From positions 4,985,814 through 5,049,813 of the forward strand of contig NZ_CP118164.1 of NCBI RefSeq assembly GCF_028748185.1: a stretch of DNA of 64,000 nucleotides. The letters are read 5' to 3'. The notes below the pieces were generated by a model. The model ran no database searches and was not told where the DNA came from. It saw nothing but the letters and a program-made list of their open reading frames with translations. This stretch comes from Bremerella sp. P1. GTDB taxonomy: Bacteria > Planctomycetota > Planctomycetia > Pirellulales > Pirellulaceae. Positions 1 through 7,802 of this stretch are shown here, one piece after another. Numbering within the stretch: position 1 is the stretch's first letter; each line of letters starts with the position of its first letter. Position numbers and translations under genes: made by a program.

Positions 1-776
1 CCCAGGACCTGAGCTCTTCTCAAGCTCCTGCGTATGAAGAGATCGAGCCACTCCCGAAATCAATTCTCGATGCGGAAACAATCGACGTCGATTCCAAGCA
101 AACCTTCGAGCAGCCAGGATCAACGGAGAACTGGTTCGGAGGTAAGCATGGTCACGGTCAGTTCGCTCACCGATTCGATTTGGTACATAGTCATCCGGAC
201 GATCCCTCCCGGCATATCGGGTTTGGTCAGCCGCTAACAGGGATGAGCTGGCGCAATCGCCCGATTCATGCAGACGTGTTTGCCGGCGCGATCATGTTGC
301 AGAATCTGATTCCTGGCGAAGTCGAGCAGGAAGGTTCGTTCTTTGATGGACTGCGATTGGGTTACGACTTCGATCACTACTGGGGAGCTGAAGTTCGATT
401 AGGCTTTGCCGAAGGGCGTTTGAACTATCCGACGAATGCTCATTTTTCTGGAAAGAGTCAGCTGATCATTCTCGACTACAGCGTGCAGTTTTATCCTTGG
501 GGTGACGCTGCCTGGCGACCCTACGCGATGCTCGGGTTAGGGGCGGCCATGTTCCAATACGAAGACGCTCTGGGCCGCGATCGAGGTCAGGCTCAGGTTT
601 CTATGCCGTTTGGCTTAGGGCTCAAGTACTTTGTGCACAAGCGTCTCGCTCTGCGGTTTGAACTGCTCGACAACATGACCCTTGGCGGTACCGATGCAAT
701 GTCCGCAAGCAACTTCTCGGTCACCGGCGGATTTGAATACCGGTTTGGCGGCAGCGCCCCTGGTTACTACCGCTGA
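1..776 (+). CDS. Outer-membrane beta-barrel protein, 5' end outside window
   Basis: The reading frame is open from base 3 to the stop at 774-776 with no upstream stop, so the gene starts before the window; starting it at the TTG at 180 would cut off coding sequence. The visible N-terminal part is acidic and Ser/Glu/Pro-rich, then comes a GGKHGHG stretch. From about base 270 the protein has alternating aromatic strands (DYSVQFYPWG, RPYAMLGLG, GLGLKYFVHKRLALRFEL) and ends in FEYRFGG followed by APGYYR. This is the pattern of an 8-10-strand OmpA/OmpW-like porin-type barrel (PF13505-like) in the outer membrane. Closing strands give the family call; no ligand or partner can be named. Confidence 0.75.
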   Translation, partial: QDLSSSQAPAYEEIEPLPKSILDAETIDVDSKQTFEQPGSTENWFGGKHGHGQFAHRFDLVHSHPDDPSRHIGFGQPLTGMSWRNRPIHADVFAGAIMLQNLIPGEVEQEGSFFDGLRLGYDFDHYWGAEVRLGFAEGRLNYPTNAHFSGKSQLIILDYSVQFYPWGDAAWRPYAMLGLGAAMFQYEDALGRDRGQAQVSMPFGLGLKYFVHKRLALRFELLDNMTLGGTDAMSASNFSVTGGFEYRFGGSAPGYYR

Positions 777-1082
777 CCTCGGCTGCGGCCCAATTCAAGC
801 GAGGTCGTCTCCACGTTGGTCAGCCCTGTTGTGCAAAGCAGGCGTATCGAACCAACGATGCACACCGCTTCACGCAGATGTTCTAAGAACGCTCTCAGGC
901 GCCGCAGACGCGAGTTGTTCATCGGTGATTGACCCCACCATCCGGCGTCTCTTCTCCCGATCTCTGTCGAAGGCAACTCGTTGTAACGCATTGACTGCGC
1001 GATTGCCTGAGCCAAGAAAAAAAGAGACGCGGTCGCAATGTGACCGCGTCTCTTTCAAAAGCCCCCCTGGCTATTAGATTGG
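777..1082. other. Intergenic gap between convergent genes
   Basis: Apart from the terminator at 1017-1056 I see nothing supportable. Short open frames on both strands here lack family resemblance, start signals or sensible composition. Confidence 0.6.
1017..1056 (-). terminator. Rho-independent terminator for the Cys-rich lipoprotein gene
   Basis: A perfect 14-bp stem (1021-1034 AAAGAGACGCGGTC with 1042-1055) encloses a 7-nt loop. On the minus strand the stem runs into an eight-T run followed by CTTGGC, so it terminates leftward transcription from the lipoprotein gene. It may also stop rightward read-through from the barrel gene. Confidence 0.85.
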
Positions 1083-1763
1083 TTACATGCTTCCGCGACC
1101 GAGGTTGTGCGGATGGCGTCCGGTCGTGGAGGTGGGGTAGCTTCGCATCGATCCAGAGTTCATTTCGTACATCATCTGATCGGATGGTGATGCCGGCGTG
1201 GGCGTGCTGTACTGCATCGAAGATTCCGAGTCGTACAGAATCGTCGATTCGCCTGGGACCATTTCTTCGTAGCTCACCATTTGTGACTGGGCTTGGCAGG
1301 CACAGCTGTTACATGGGATGCCTTGATCGCACATGCTCGAGCAACATTCATCGCCTCGACGAATGCCAGTGATGCCAGGGCGACAGCGGCCGCCGACAGG
1401 GCCAACGTAGTTGCCGAAGCAGTCGCAAGGATCGCATGTCGGTGGATGGGAGATCCATTCACCCCAGTACACTTCATCTGAACATCCTGCCGTGCAGGTC
1501 AGGTTGTTGCGGAGGTGTTGGCGAATCTCTGCAAACGGTGGCTTGGGCAGACAGACTGGGTAGCTGGGACCGCAGCAAGTTGTACATGTTGTGCCGCAAC
1601 CGCACGAGTCTCCGCAGGTGGCACCGCAATCGTCGCAGGCGCATCCGGAAGTTGGGGCAACATGTCCGATGTGACATGAGTTGCAGCTGGGGACGGTTCG
1701 ACATCCAACCGCAGCCAGCAGCGCGGCGGCGAATAGACTGAGGATCAAGTGGCGTGACATCAT
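1083..1763 (-). CDS. Cys-rich planctomycete lipoprotein
   Basis: The product has 226 residues from the ATG at 1763, preferred over the ATG at 1784 because AGGAAAG lies 7 nt upstream and the signal peptide then starts cleanly (MMSRHLILSLFAAALLAAVGC). The lipobox AVGC marks a lipoprotein anchored by its Cys. The mature part carries 25 Cys including the lipobox one, many as CxxC or CC pairs in the first half, then the block EVYWGEWIS..P..CDPCD that I associate with a planctomycete-restricted family. The C-terminal 60 residues are Ser/Met/Thr-rich and probably disordered. It is exported to the periplasm or cell surface. Dense Cys suggests disulfide cross-linking or metal binding, which is inference. 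No catalytic motif is visible. Confidence 0.8.
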   Translation of the reverse strand: MMSRHLILSLFAAALLAAVGCRTVPSCNSCHIGHVAPTSGCACDDCGATCGDSCGCGTTCTTCCGPSYPVCLPKPPFAEIRQHLRNNLTCTAGCSDEVYWGEWISHPPTCDPCDCFGNYVGPVGGRCRPGITGIRRGDECCSSMCDQGIPCNSCACQAQSQMVSYEEMVPGESTILYDSESSMQYSTPTPASPSDQMMYEMNSGSMRSYPTSTTGRHPHNLGRGSM

Positions 1764-1949
1764 GTCGAGACTTTCCTGGTTCACATCAAACGAACCACCC
1801 TGATACGACAGGGCAGGGGGGAGTGGGAACGTGACTCAAGAACGGATATCGGCCAGAAAGTCGGCATAATCGAGAGAATTGCCGTAATCGGCAAAGTTTG
1901 CCACAAAAAGGCGCCGATGCCACCAATGAATGCATCTCTGTCAGCGCAT

Positions 1950-1989
1950 AAAAAAACCGTTGTGATCCGCCCCCAGATACACAACGGCT
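1950..1989 (-). terminator. Minus-strand terminator
   Basis: An 8-bp stem (CCGTTGTG at 1957-1964 with CACAACGG at 1980-1987) has a 15-nt loop. On the minus strand it is followed by a run of at least seven T. A second hairpin with a TAGT tetraloop lies just upstream in that direction (1996-2013). No annotated gene ends here, so it points to an unrecognised small transcript to its right. Confidence 0.65.
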
Positions 1990-2024
1990 TCCTGCCCACG
2001 ATTAGTATCGTGGCATTTCGGTAT

Positions 2025-2093
2025 TTAAGAGCATCGGTCGATCTGATAGCAGACGCGGAACAAGTTGCCGTAGAATTCGGGGAACCGCATCAT
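2025..2093 (-). CDS. Possible 22-residue peptide between two terminators
   Basis: On the minus strand ATGATG opens a 22-codon frame, MMRFPEFYGNLFRVCYQIDRCS, closed by TAA at 2027-2025. An in-frame TAA lies six codons before the first ATG, so the frame cannot be longer. It sits between a minus-strand terminator at 2135-2173 and hairpins plus a T-tract at 1950-2013, as expected for a short independent transcript of about 150-200 nt. Against it: no clear Shine-Dalgarno sequence, and a frame this short occurs often by chance. The aromatic and Cys-containing composition is peptide-like. I do not recognise the family; the transcript could instead be a non-coding RNA. Confidence 0.3.
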   Translation of the reverse strand: MMRFPEFYGNLFRVCYQIDRCS

Positions 2094-2134
2094 GCCAATG
2101 TGAGGGGTTTAACAATCCGATCGAACGCGCGCAG

Positions 2135-2173
2135 AAAAAAGGCCGTCAAGTGGGGCAGGTACTCGACGGCCTT
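2135..2173 (-). terminator. Minus-strand terminator downstream of the membrane-protein gene
   Basis: Stem AAGGCCGTC (2139-2147) pairs with GACGGCCTT (2165-2173) around a 17-nt loop. The minus-strand reading gives TTTTTT after the stem. It may end the transcript of the membrane-protein gene that stops at 2431, leaving about 260 nt of 3' UTR. A smaller hairpin (GCCATCGT 2241-2248 with 2259-2266) lies in that UTR. Confidence 0.65.
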
Positions 2174-2430
2174 GACCAGGCAACCGGAGTTGCCAGTCAT
2201 GATTAAGGTGAATGGACAGCGTCCATTTGAATGTTGATCGGCCATCGTCTCGAAAGAAACGATGGCAATTTAAAGCGGTGTCAAAGCTTAGCTTTTCTGA
2301 GGCAACGTGAAGCTATTTACTGGCTGATTTACTGCAGATTCTGAAAATCGGAAAAGCGTCAGAATTACGTTTTACTTATGTGCCGGCCAAGTTAATTGCG
2401 TGAGCAATCCGCGCGTTCGGAATGTACGGA

Positions 2431-3711
2431 TTATTCCGACGCGAGATCATCTGGCTTAGGTGATCGGCCAAAGAAGCTCTTCCAGACGGTGTTCCAGGCA
2501 GACTTGGCCATCGTGCTCAATCGAAAGTCTTGGATTTCGCTCGTCTTGAATACAGCGGCCAAGGCCTCTTCTCGTCCGCGATAGGAAGCAGGGAAGCGAA
2601 CCACTAGCTGAGCGCCCTTTTCGGTTTGGGTTAGAAGCCCAGGAAATAGCGAGCCCTTGGCAATGACATACGGTCCAGGTGTGATTGCGATGTGGTGGGT
2701 TGGCCCAATCGAGAACCGTCGATAGGCGAAGGTCCAGGTATCGTCCTTCTTGATCAGTTTGCCCAGGGTCATCCAAGGGAGCGTTCCACCTAAGGATGCA
2801 AATGCTGTGAGTTGCTTTGCATCTTCTTCGACTTTGTCCGAGCGAAAGAGAATGACATCGACAGCCAGGCGGAAGCCGAGAAGCATGGTCCTCAACGATC
2901 GCTCAAAGGTAATCAGGGATATGATCAAAATGGGAAGAGCAATGAGTCCGCCAAGTGCCGGGTGGATCCAGCAAGCCAAGTACATGACGAGTAAGACGCA
3001 GATCCGGCTGACACGCAAAAACGTGTCGACTAACGGAAATGGGTTGATCAGGATCATTACTTCGAAGACGTTACTCAGCACCCAAACACTCGTGTAAAAA
3101 GCGAACATCAGGATGATGATGGCAACCGTCAAGACCGTACCCAGCGGGCCTCCTTCTGCTCCGAGATTGATATCTAGGAAGTGATAAATGAGTCGGAAGC
3201 CAAGTAGAAAACCGATCAGGTGAAACAGGATGCCTAGTATGTCCAACGGCATCTTCAGGTAACTGGCAAAGGTCAGAACCGTGTCCTTAAATGCCATCAA
3301 CAGCGTGACCAGGATGATGGGAATAAAGAACCACGGCTGGTAAAGGAAAATCAGTTCGCCACGCCGATCTGGTTCGGTTAGGAAGTAAACAACCGGCGAC
3401 GCAATCGAAAGAACCATCAGTGGTGATAGGCCTGTGGCGGTAATCCCCACCAAGTCTTCCAGGCCGTTGACGAGCATGCCCGCCCTACGTCTTCCGAAGA
3501 AATCGGCCAGGATGCTTTGTGGAGACGTATAAACCTTGTCGCGCGAGTCCTCATCCAGAGATTCGATTGGCGCCGAATAGCCTTCGTCGCCAGGAGCCAA
3601 GGCGTCTTGAGCAGCGGCACTGGGTAATTGGTCAGAAAGGCCCCAGCCAGCTACGAGAAGTAGCAGGCAAGCAATCCAGTTGGTGGGCAGGCGATGCGTG
3701 AGATAAGTCAT
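2431..3711 (-). CDS. Multi-pass membrane protein of unknown function
   Basis: The 426-residue product has an N-terminal signal or anchor segment (residues 12-36, ending near PSAAAQ), a short acidic periplasmic stretch, and then hydrophobic segments at roughly 92-112, 122-140, 155-180, 190-215, 222-250 and 255-275. The C-terminal 130 residues are soluble and contain a beta-rich stretch (TWTFAYRRFSIGPTHHIAITPGPYVIAKG). No catalytic motif or known family is apparent. Translation terminates on GAGTAG-type context; the next gene on this strand is the tiny frame beyond the terminator at 2135-2173. It is probably an inner-membrane protein; I cannot assign a role. Confidence 0.75.
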   Translation of the reverse strand: MTYLTHRLPTNWIACLLLLVAGWGLSDQLPSAAAQDALAPGDEGYSAPIESLDEDSRDKVYTSPQSILADFFGRRRAGMLVNGLEDLVGITATGLSPLMVLSIASPVVYFLTEPDRRGELIFLYQPWFFIPIILVTLLMAFKDTVLTFASYLKMPLDILGILFHLIGFLLGFRLIYHFLDINLGAEGGPLGTVLTVAIIILMFAFYTSVWVLSNVFEVMILINPFPLVDTFLRVSRICVLLVMYLACWIHPALGGLIALPILIISLITFERSLRTMLLGFRLAVDVILFRSDKVEEDAKQLTAFASLGGTLPWMTLGKLIKKDDTWTFAYRRFSIGPTHHIAITPGPYVIAKGSLFPGLLTQTEKGAQLVVRFPASYRGREEALAAVFKTSEIQDFRLSTMAKSAWNTVWKSFFGRSPKPDDLASE

Positions 3712-3887
3712 GCGAGTTGGCTTGGTTTCACATCATGGTTAGTCTTCCTCTGGCCTATCATAACGTTATTGTGCTGCGGAATTCGATTATTGAGTGAAGC
3801 GCACAAAAAAACGAAATTCGCGGAGTATCGAATGGCCCCGCGGGGCCGGGCAACCGTTGTAACCCGAGCAGAATGGCCTTCGTCCCG

Positions 3888-3916
3888 TTGACATAAATCC
3901 CGAGGCTCGTTAGCGT
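3888..3916 (+). promoter_or_regulatory. Sigma70-type promoter of tRNA-Ser
   Basis: TTGACA at 3888-3893 is a consensus -35 box. A 17-bp spacer is followed by TAGCGT at 3911-3916 as a weak -10 box. The mature tRNA begins 14 nt further on. The position fits a dedicated tRNA promoter; the poor -10 box keeps confidence moderate. Confidence 0.5.
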
Positions 3917-3930
3917 TAACGAAGATAGAT

Positions 3931-4014
3931 GGAGGCGAGCCGAATTGGTTAGGGAGCGGATTTGAAATCCGTCGCCGGTTACGCCGGTTGCAGGTTCGAG
4001 TCCTGTCGCCTCCG
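3931..4014 (+). tRNA. tRNA-Ser(UGA)
   Basis: The acceptor stem GGAGGCG (3931-3937) pairs with CGCCTCC (4007-4013), with discriminator G at 4014. The anticodon arm GCGGA-TTTGAAA-TCCGT gives anticodon TGA. A long variable arm (CGCCGGTTACGCCGG) identifies a type II tRNA, as expected for serine. The T-arm GCAGG-TTCGAGT-CCTGT is canonical. CCA is not encoded. It is followed at once by a terminator, so the tRNA is a single-gene unit. Confidence 0.95.
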
Positions 4015-4017
4015 CTC

Positions 4018-4056
4018 AAAAAGCCACGTCGCCTTTTCGGCTGCGTGGCTTTTTTG
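4018..4056 (+). terminator. Terminator of tRNA-Ser
   Basis: AAGCCACG (4021-4028) pairs with CGTGGCTT (4044-4051), with an inner GCC/GGC pairing, followed by a T-run (4050-4055). The A-run on the left side means it can also serve the convergent beta-helix gene. Confidence 0.85.
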
Positions 4057-4072
4057 TTGGTCGCACCTGATC

Positions 4073-5689
4073 TTAGTTCTGCTCAGATGCGGTGAATTGA
4101 TTGTCTTCTAGGATCAAATCTTTGCATCCGTGATGCTCAATCGACTGGACAGCGCCGGAGAACGTGTTGCCTCGGATCGTGATGTTCTGGCCGCCTGGCT
4201 GGCACTCGATGGCGAATGCGGCGTGCTCCCCGCTGACGAATACATTGTCCCGCACAATCACGTTGCCATAGCGACCGTTGGGTTCATGGATTGTGAAGTA
4301 GAGTTCGGGGTAATCCTCGTAGTCGCCTGTTTCGAAGGACTTGCGACCACGACCTGGCTGGGGTTCGCACTTGGTCGTGTTGTTGACGAACACGTTGTTG
4401 GCAAGCACAAAGTTTCTGGGCTGATTGATCCAGCTTCCCCGTCCGCCATTACGAAACGTGTTGCCGACGATAACGACATCTTGGCAGGACTTTTCAACGC
4501 TCACCACGCGCGACCCGTTGCTGCCGTCGACGGTGTTGCCGACGATGACGGCGTTCTGGCAATACTCGGCAAGGAAGAACGCACCCATCCGAGAGCCGAG
4601 AATCTGGTTGTTGGAAAAGGTGATATTCTTGCAACGCTGGATGTGCATCGTATCACCCAGGGCGCTGAATTGGCTTCCCTGAACGATTACATCCTGACAG
4701 CCAACCAAGTCAAACGAACCTTTGCCGGGGCCGCTGCCTGTCGGTGCGTAAAGTGCCAAGTGGGCCTGAAAGACATCGGTGATCAGTTTTAAGTCTGGAC
4801 CGGAATCTTCCTCGAGTCGGATCGGTTCACCACGATAAGTCTCAGACACTGCAATCGAGTGCTCGTCGCTTTCGACGACGAAGTACTTCTTGCCACGCAA
4901 GATGGGGCTGGGAACTCCCTGGCCGAAAAAACAGACACATCCTTGGCCACGATAATCTCGTGGCGTGGTCTTTAACGTCGTATTACCACCCAGGTCAATT
5001 TTCGTTTCTCCCTTTTTGGCAGAGAGCCCCTCGCGTATGAGGTCATGTCGAAAATAGGTCTTGGCTAGTTCGCGTTCGCGGGGAGTTGCTTCTTCAGGCC
5101 AAACAATGATTTGCCATAGATATCCGTAGTCCCACATAAACTTGCCGGTACGGAGCAGTCGGCATTCGTCGAGCCGAACTCCTTCGACGTAGGAATCAAC
5201 ATCATGCTGGCTGCCTGGGGTGAGGCGTCCGGTAACAGTAATGGCCGCGCCGGCCAAGTCTTGGGATTGGATCTCGCGAAAGCGAAGGTTTCGGCATGTG
5301 CCGTCGCTGCTTGTGCTGATGACGATCCCGCGTGAATTCGTATTAGGCGGCCAGACGTTTTGGGGCTTATCCGGATCGAAGACGTGCCCAACAAACTTGC
5401 CTCCGTTCCAAGTGAAATCATACAGGTCGACGCCAGAAAACATCACGGCTTTTGGTGTCGTCATCTTTTCGGGGAAGTGGAACTCCGCGCCGTAGGCTTC
5501 TACGCGGATTTGCGATGGCAGTTGAATTGCCTGCGATCCGTCGAGGAAGTATCGCCGTGGCGCGATTTTTACCGTGTCTCCAGGTAGCGTCTGAGAGAAT
5601 AGGGATTCCAGCGTTTCACGGTCGCCAGCAGCAGCGGCGGTGGTGCATATGAGCAAGAGGATGCCGCATATCGTAAAGCGAGAAAACAT
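4073..5689 (-). CDS. Secreted right-handed parallel beta-helix protein
   Basis: The 538-residue product starts with a Sec signal peptide (MFSRFTICGILLLICTTAAAAG). The N-terminal part has the SLFSQTLPGDTVKIAPRRYFLDG block typical of polysaccharide-lyase/beta-helix proteins, where a short loaded turn precedes the solenoid. From about residue 330 it consists of 20-25-residue coils with Asn ladders (VIVGNTVDGSNGS, VVIVGNTFRNGGRG, FVLANNVFVNN, ITIRGNTFSG), the PbH1/NosD-type repeat. Such proteins bind or cleave acidic polysaccharides; the active residues cannot be fixed from sequence, so lyase activity is only possible. The gene is monocistronic and convergent with the tRNA. Confidence 0.85.
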   Translation of the reverse strand: MFSRFTICGILLLICTTAAAAGDRETLESLFSQTLPGDTVKIAPRRYFLDGSQAIQLPSQIRVEAYGAEFHFPEKMTTPKAVMFSGVDLYDFTWNGGKFVGHVFDPDKPQNVWPPNTNSRGIVISTSSDGTCRNLRFREIQSQDLAGAAITVTGRLTPGSQHDVDSYVEGVRLDECRLLRTGKFMWDYGYLWQIIVWPEEATPRERELAKTYFRHDLIREGLSAKKGETKIDLGGNTTLKTTPRDYRGQGCVCFFGQGVPSPILRGKKYFVVESDEHSIAVSETYRGEPIRLEEDSGPDLKLITDVFQAHLALYAPTGSGPGKGSFDLVGCQDVIVQGSQFSALGDTMHIQRCKNITFSNNQILGSRMGAFFLAEYCQNAVIVGNTVDGSNGSRVVSVEKSCQDVVIVGNTFRNGGRGSWINQPRNFVLANNVFVNNTTKCEPQPGRGRKSFETGDYEDYPELYFTIHEPNGRYGNVIVRDNVFVSGEHAAFAIECQPGGQNITIRGNTFSGAVQSIEHHGCKDLILEDNQFTASEQN

Positions 5690-5864
5690 CGCAGGAGCTT
5701 TCGCATGGCAAGAGGACGGATGGCGTCGGGCAGGAAGCTTTTACGATAAACGGCCCACGCTGACTTTTCCAATTAGAAATGTCACTTGCTTTGCGATGCG
5801 ATGGATTTAGCCGCCTGGTGGAAGGATTGGGGGGCCAGGTCAATCGTTGGGAAGGCTCGTTTAA

Positions 5865-6626
5865 TCAAGCCGCTTGCAGTTCATGCCAGAACCGCTCTTC
5901 GTAGCTCTCATTCATGATGTCGCTATGGTCAGCTGCCTGGCCAACGAGCCAGGTTGCAGGAGCATAAACATTTGCCTGCTGCAGGCGATGGATCGCGCCG
6001 AAGTGATGGTCGACGTGAATTGATTGTTCGCTATTCGACTTTGACCACAGGCTTTTGGGACGCGCGAGAACTCGCTTGGCGTAGCGTGCAACCGGGCTCG
6101 CGTTTCTCTGCTGGTATTGATCGATGGTTGGATAGGAAATCAGGTAATCGTAGGCCTCTCGGATGTAGTCACCACGCAAGGCATGGGCATGGGTGCGATG
6201 CACTTGAGTTCCACGGACGACATGATCGTTGATAGCAACCGGCGACTTCATGTGCTCGCCACCAAAGTAGAGATGATCCCAGTCCTCTGGCACGTGATTC
6301 AAAAATTGAACGATTCCCTCGAGTGATCTCGCATTGAGCAGGGCATCGTCTTCCAGGATTAAGATCGATTCGTGTTGGTCGAGTAGTGCATCCTCAAGGA
6401 TACGAAGGTGCGATTGATAGCATCCCCAAGCACCAGGGCATTCGCGATAGCGGTTCCGCACCCAGGAAGGTGGAGGACAGACCCGGCCGTCCACGGCTCG
6501 GACTCGCTCGACTTGGACAAAGGGCCAATCGATCTTTTCCACATTCTCGGAAAAGCGGTCCCAGCGATCTGGTCGGCTATTCAGGTTGATGCATACGACC
6601 TTCGAGAAAATTGGATTCCGAGGCAT
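5865..6626 (-). CDS. Glycosyltransferase family 25 protein
   Basis: The product is 253 residues. It opens with VVCINLNSRPDRWDRF, the family-25 start block, then has GCYQSH at 68-73 and ILILEDDA with the metal-binding acidic triad at 92-94. These are hallmarks of LPS-type beta-galactosyl/glucosyl transferases (PF01755). The C-terminal half (HYHFGAIHRL-type region, LVGQAADHSDI) matches the family's usual length and a VG..SDI ending. It probably adds a sugar to LPS or another surface glycan in the cytoplasm. There is no neighbouring glycan operon; the gene seems to stand alone, so the acceptor is unknown. Confidence 0.85.
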   Translation of the reverse strand: MPRNPIFSKVVCINLNSRPDRWDRFSENVEKIDWPFVQVERVRAVDGRVCPPPSWVRNRYRECPGAWGCYQSHLRILEDALLDQHESILILEDDALLNARSLEGIVQFLNHVPEDWDHLYFGGEHMKSPVAINDHVVRGTQVHRTHAHALRGDYIREAYDYLISYPTIDQYQQRNASPVARYAKRVLARPKSLWSKSNSEQSIHVDHHFGAIHRLQQANVYAPATWLVGQAADHSDIMNESYEERFWHELQAA

Positions 6627-6801
6627 CTATTCGACTTTCTGCGTTGAGTTGGCAGGTCAATCATTCCGAGCGAATACCGGATACTCCTTCGGCTGGGGGT
6701 TGTACTGAAAAACCCGGACTTGCGTCAACGCGAACTTGAAAGTCGCAGTTCAATAGTTCACGTCCGCAGGCCGCGTGTAGATTTCCCGTGATCTAAAGGG
6801 C

Positions 6802-7569
6802 TTAGCTGGTATAGATCAATTTGAGTTTCGTGCCTTGGCGATTCTCAAACGGCCGAGATTCTTCAGTTTGTCGATTGGTCACCAGGTAATCCAGCTGATC
6901 CAAGCTCGCGATATGTCGCATGGCGTGATGCCCGAACTTGGATTCGTCTGCCAGCACGGCAACGCGATCGGCGTGCTTGATCATGAGCCGCTCACTTTCA
7001 ACCACATGCTCGTTGTCATTGAAAATGCCGGCCTCGGTAATGCCGCCTGTCGAGAGAAGTGCCCAGTCGGCGTGGTACTGGGCAATGGAGTACTGCGCGC
7101 TAGGTCCCACGAGAAGTCCTGTGCCCGGAAAAAGATAGCCACCGGTCAGGAACACTTCCCAGGGGCCACGCCCCATCATGCGCCGTTCGATCGCGGCTGC
7201 CAGGGTCAGTGAATTCGTAATGATGCGAAGTTTGATCGGCGGGAGGCTATCGGCCAATTGAAGGGTTGTGGTGCCTCCATCGACGAAGACCACGTCTCCT
7301 TCGCTTAAAAACGCTGTCGCTCGTCGTGCGATTTCCAATTTCTCGTTGGAGTGCTTCACCTCCCGGGCACGAAATGGAAGCAGGTCGACTTGATTCACCA
7401 GCTTGATGCCACCGCGTATGCGTTCGACCAGCCCGGCTTCTGCCATCTGGTTGAAGTCCCGGCGAATGGTTGCGGGGCTCGCTTCCAGACGGGTCACGGC
7501 TTCCTCTACATGCAATTGGCCATGCTCCGATAGCAATCGAAGAATCTGTTCTTGGCGAGTAGGTTTCAT
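6802..7569 (-). CDS. DeoR/GlpR-family transcriptional regulator
   Basis: The product is 255 residues, the usual length. An N-terminal winged helix-turn-helix (3-57, recognition helix SPATIRRDFNQM) is followed by the RIRGGIKL wing. The DeoRC sensor domain carries the sugar-phosphate-binding signature VFVDGGTTTLQLADSL near residue 92. Family members usually repress sugar or polyol operons and release DNA on binding a phosphorylated sugar. It diverges from the isomerase-epimerase/dehydrogenase operon starting at 7803, with repeated boxes in between, so it very probably controls that operon and itself. The ligand is unknown. Confidence 0.92.
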   Translation of the reverse strand: MKPTRQEQILRLLSEHGQLHVEEAVTRLEASPATIRRDFNQMAEAGLVERIRGGIKLVNQVDLLPFRAREVKHSNEKLEIARRATAFLSEGDVVFVDGGTTTLQLADSLPPIKLRIITNSLTLAAAIERRMMGRGPWEVFLTGGYLFPGTGLLVGPSAQYSIAQYHADWALLSTGGITEAGIFNDNEHVVESERLMIKHADRVAVLADESKFGHHAMRHIASLDQLDYLVTNRQTEESRPFENRQGTKLKLIYTS

Positions 7570-7583
7570 GCGTCAAAGAGTTT

Positions 7584-7731
7584 GTGATCAATTGTAGTCA
7601 TAAACGATCATCGCGTGTTGTTGTTTCTGATTGTAGTTGAATCGGTAAATACGGCACAATTTTAAATTTTCCGCAATATAGGCGAATTGGTTCGTGGTGG
7701 ATAGTGATCGTAGTTGATTGATTGTGATTGA
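7584..7731. promoter_or_regulatory. Repeated operator boxes between deoR-type gene and sugar operon
   Basis: The 233-bp divergent gap contains four related boxes in the same orientation: TGATCAATTGTAGTCA (7586-7600), TGATTGTAGTTGA (7628-7640), TGATCGTAGTTGA (7705-7717) and TGATTGTGATTGA (7719-7731). Two of them differ at a single base. Tandem 12-13-nt direct repeats of this kind are the usual binding-site layout for DeoR/GlpR repressors. Assignment to the adjacent regulator is inference. An AT-rich stretch (7660-7675) between the box pairs could hold promoter elements. Confidence 0.6.
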
Positions 7732-7802
7732 TCGGTACGATACAGGCGTTCCTTTAAGAAGCTTCGTTACCCCTGCATGCCCGTATTTCGGAGCACCCCA
7801 AC

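Larger units (their letters stand above)
1785..2430. other. 646-bp gap with three hairpins and a tiny ORF
   Basis: This gap lies between two leftward genes. It holds the terminators at 1950-1989 and 2135-2173, the hairpins at 1996-2013 and 2241-2266, and the candidate 22-codon frame at 2025-2093. A 106-codon plus-strand frame crosses it (1917-2237), but that frame reads straight through both terminator stems and has no recognisable protein character. Confidence 0.55.

Noticed and set aside
1917-2237. 106-codon plus-strand frame
   Set aside because: Crosses two terminator stems and has no protein character; opposite to the likely transcript.
4130-4792. 220-codon plus-strand frame antisense to the beta-helix gene
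   Set aside because: It lies wholly inside a well-supported secreted protein on the other strand; the frame is a by-product of its repetitive Asn/Val codons.
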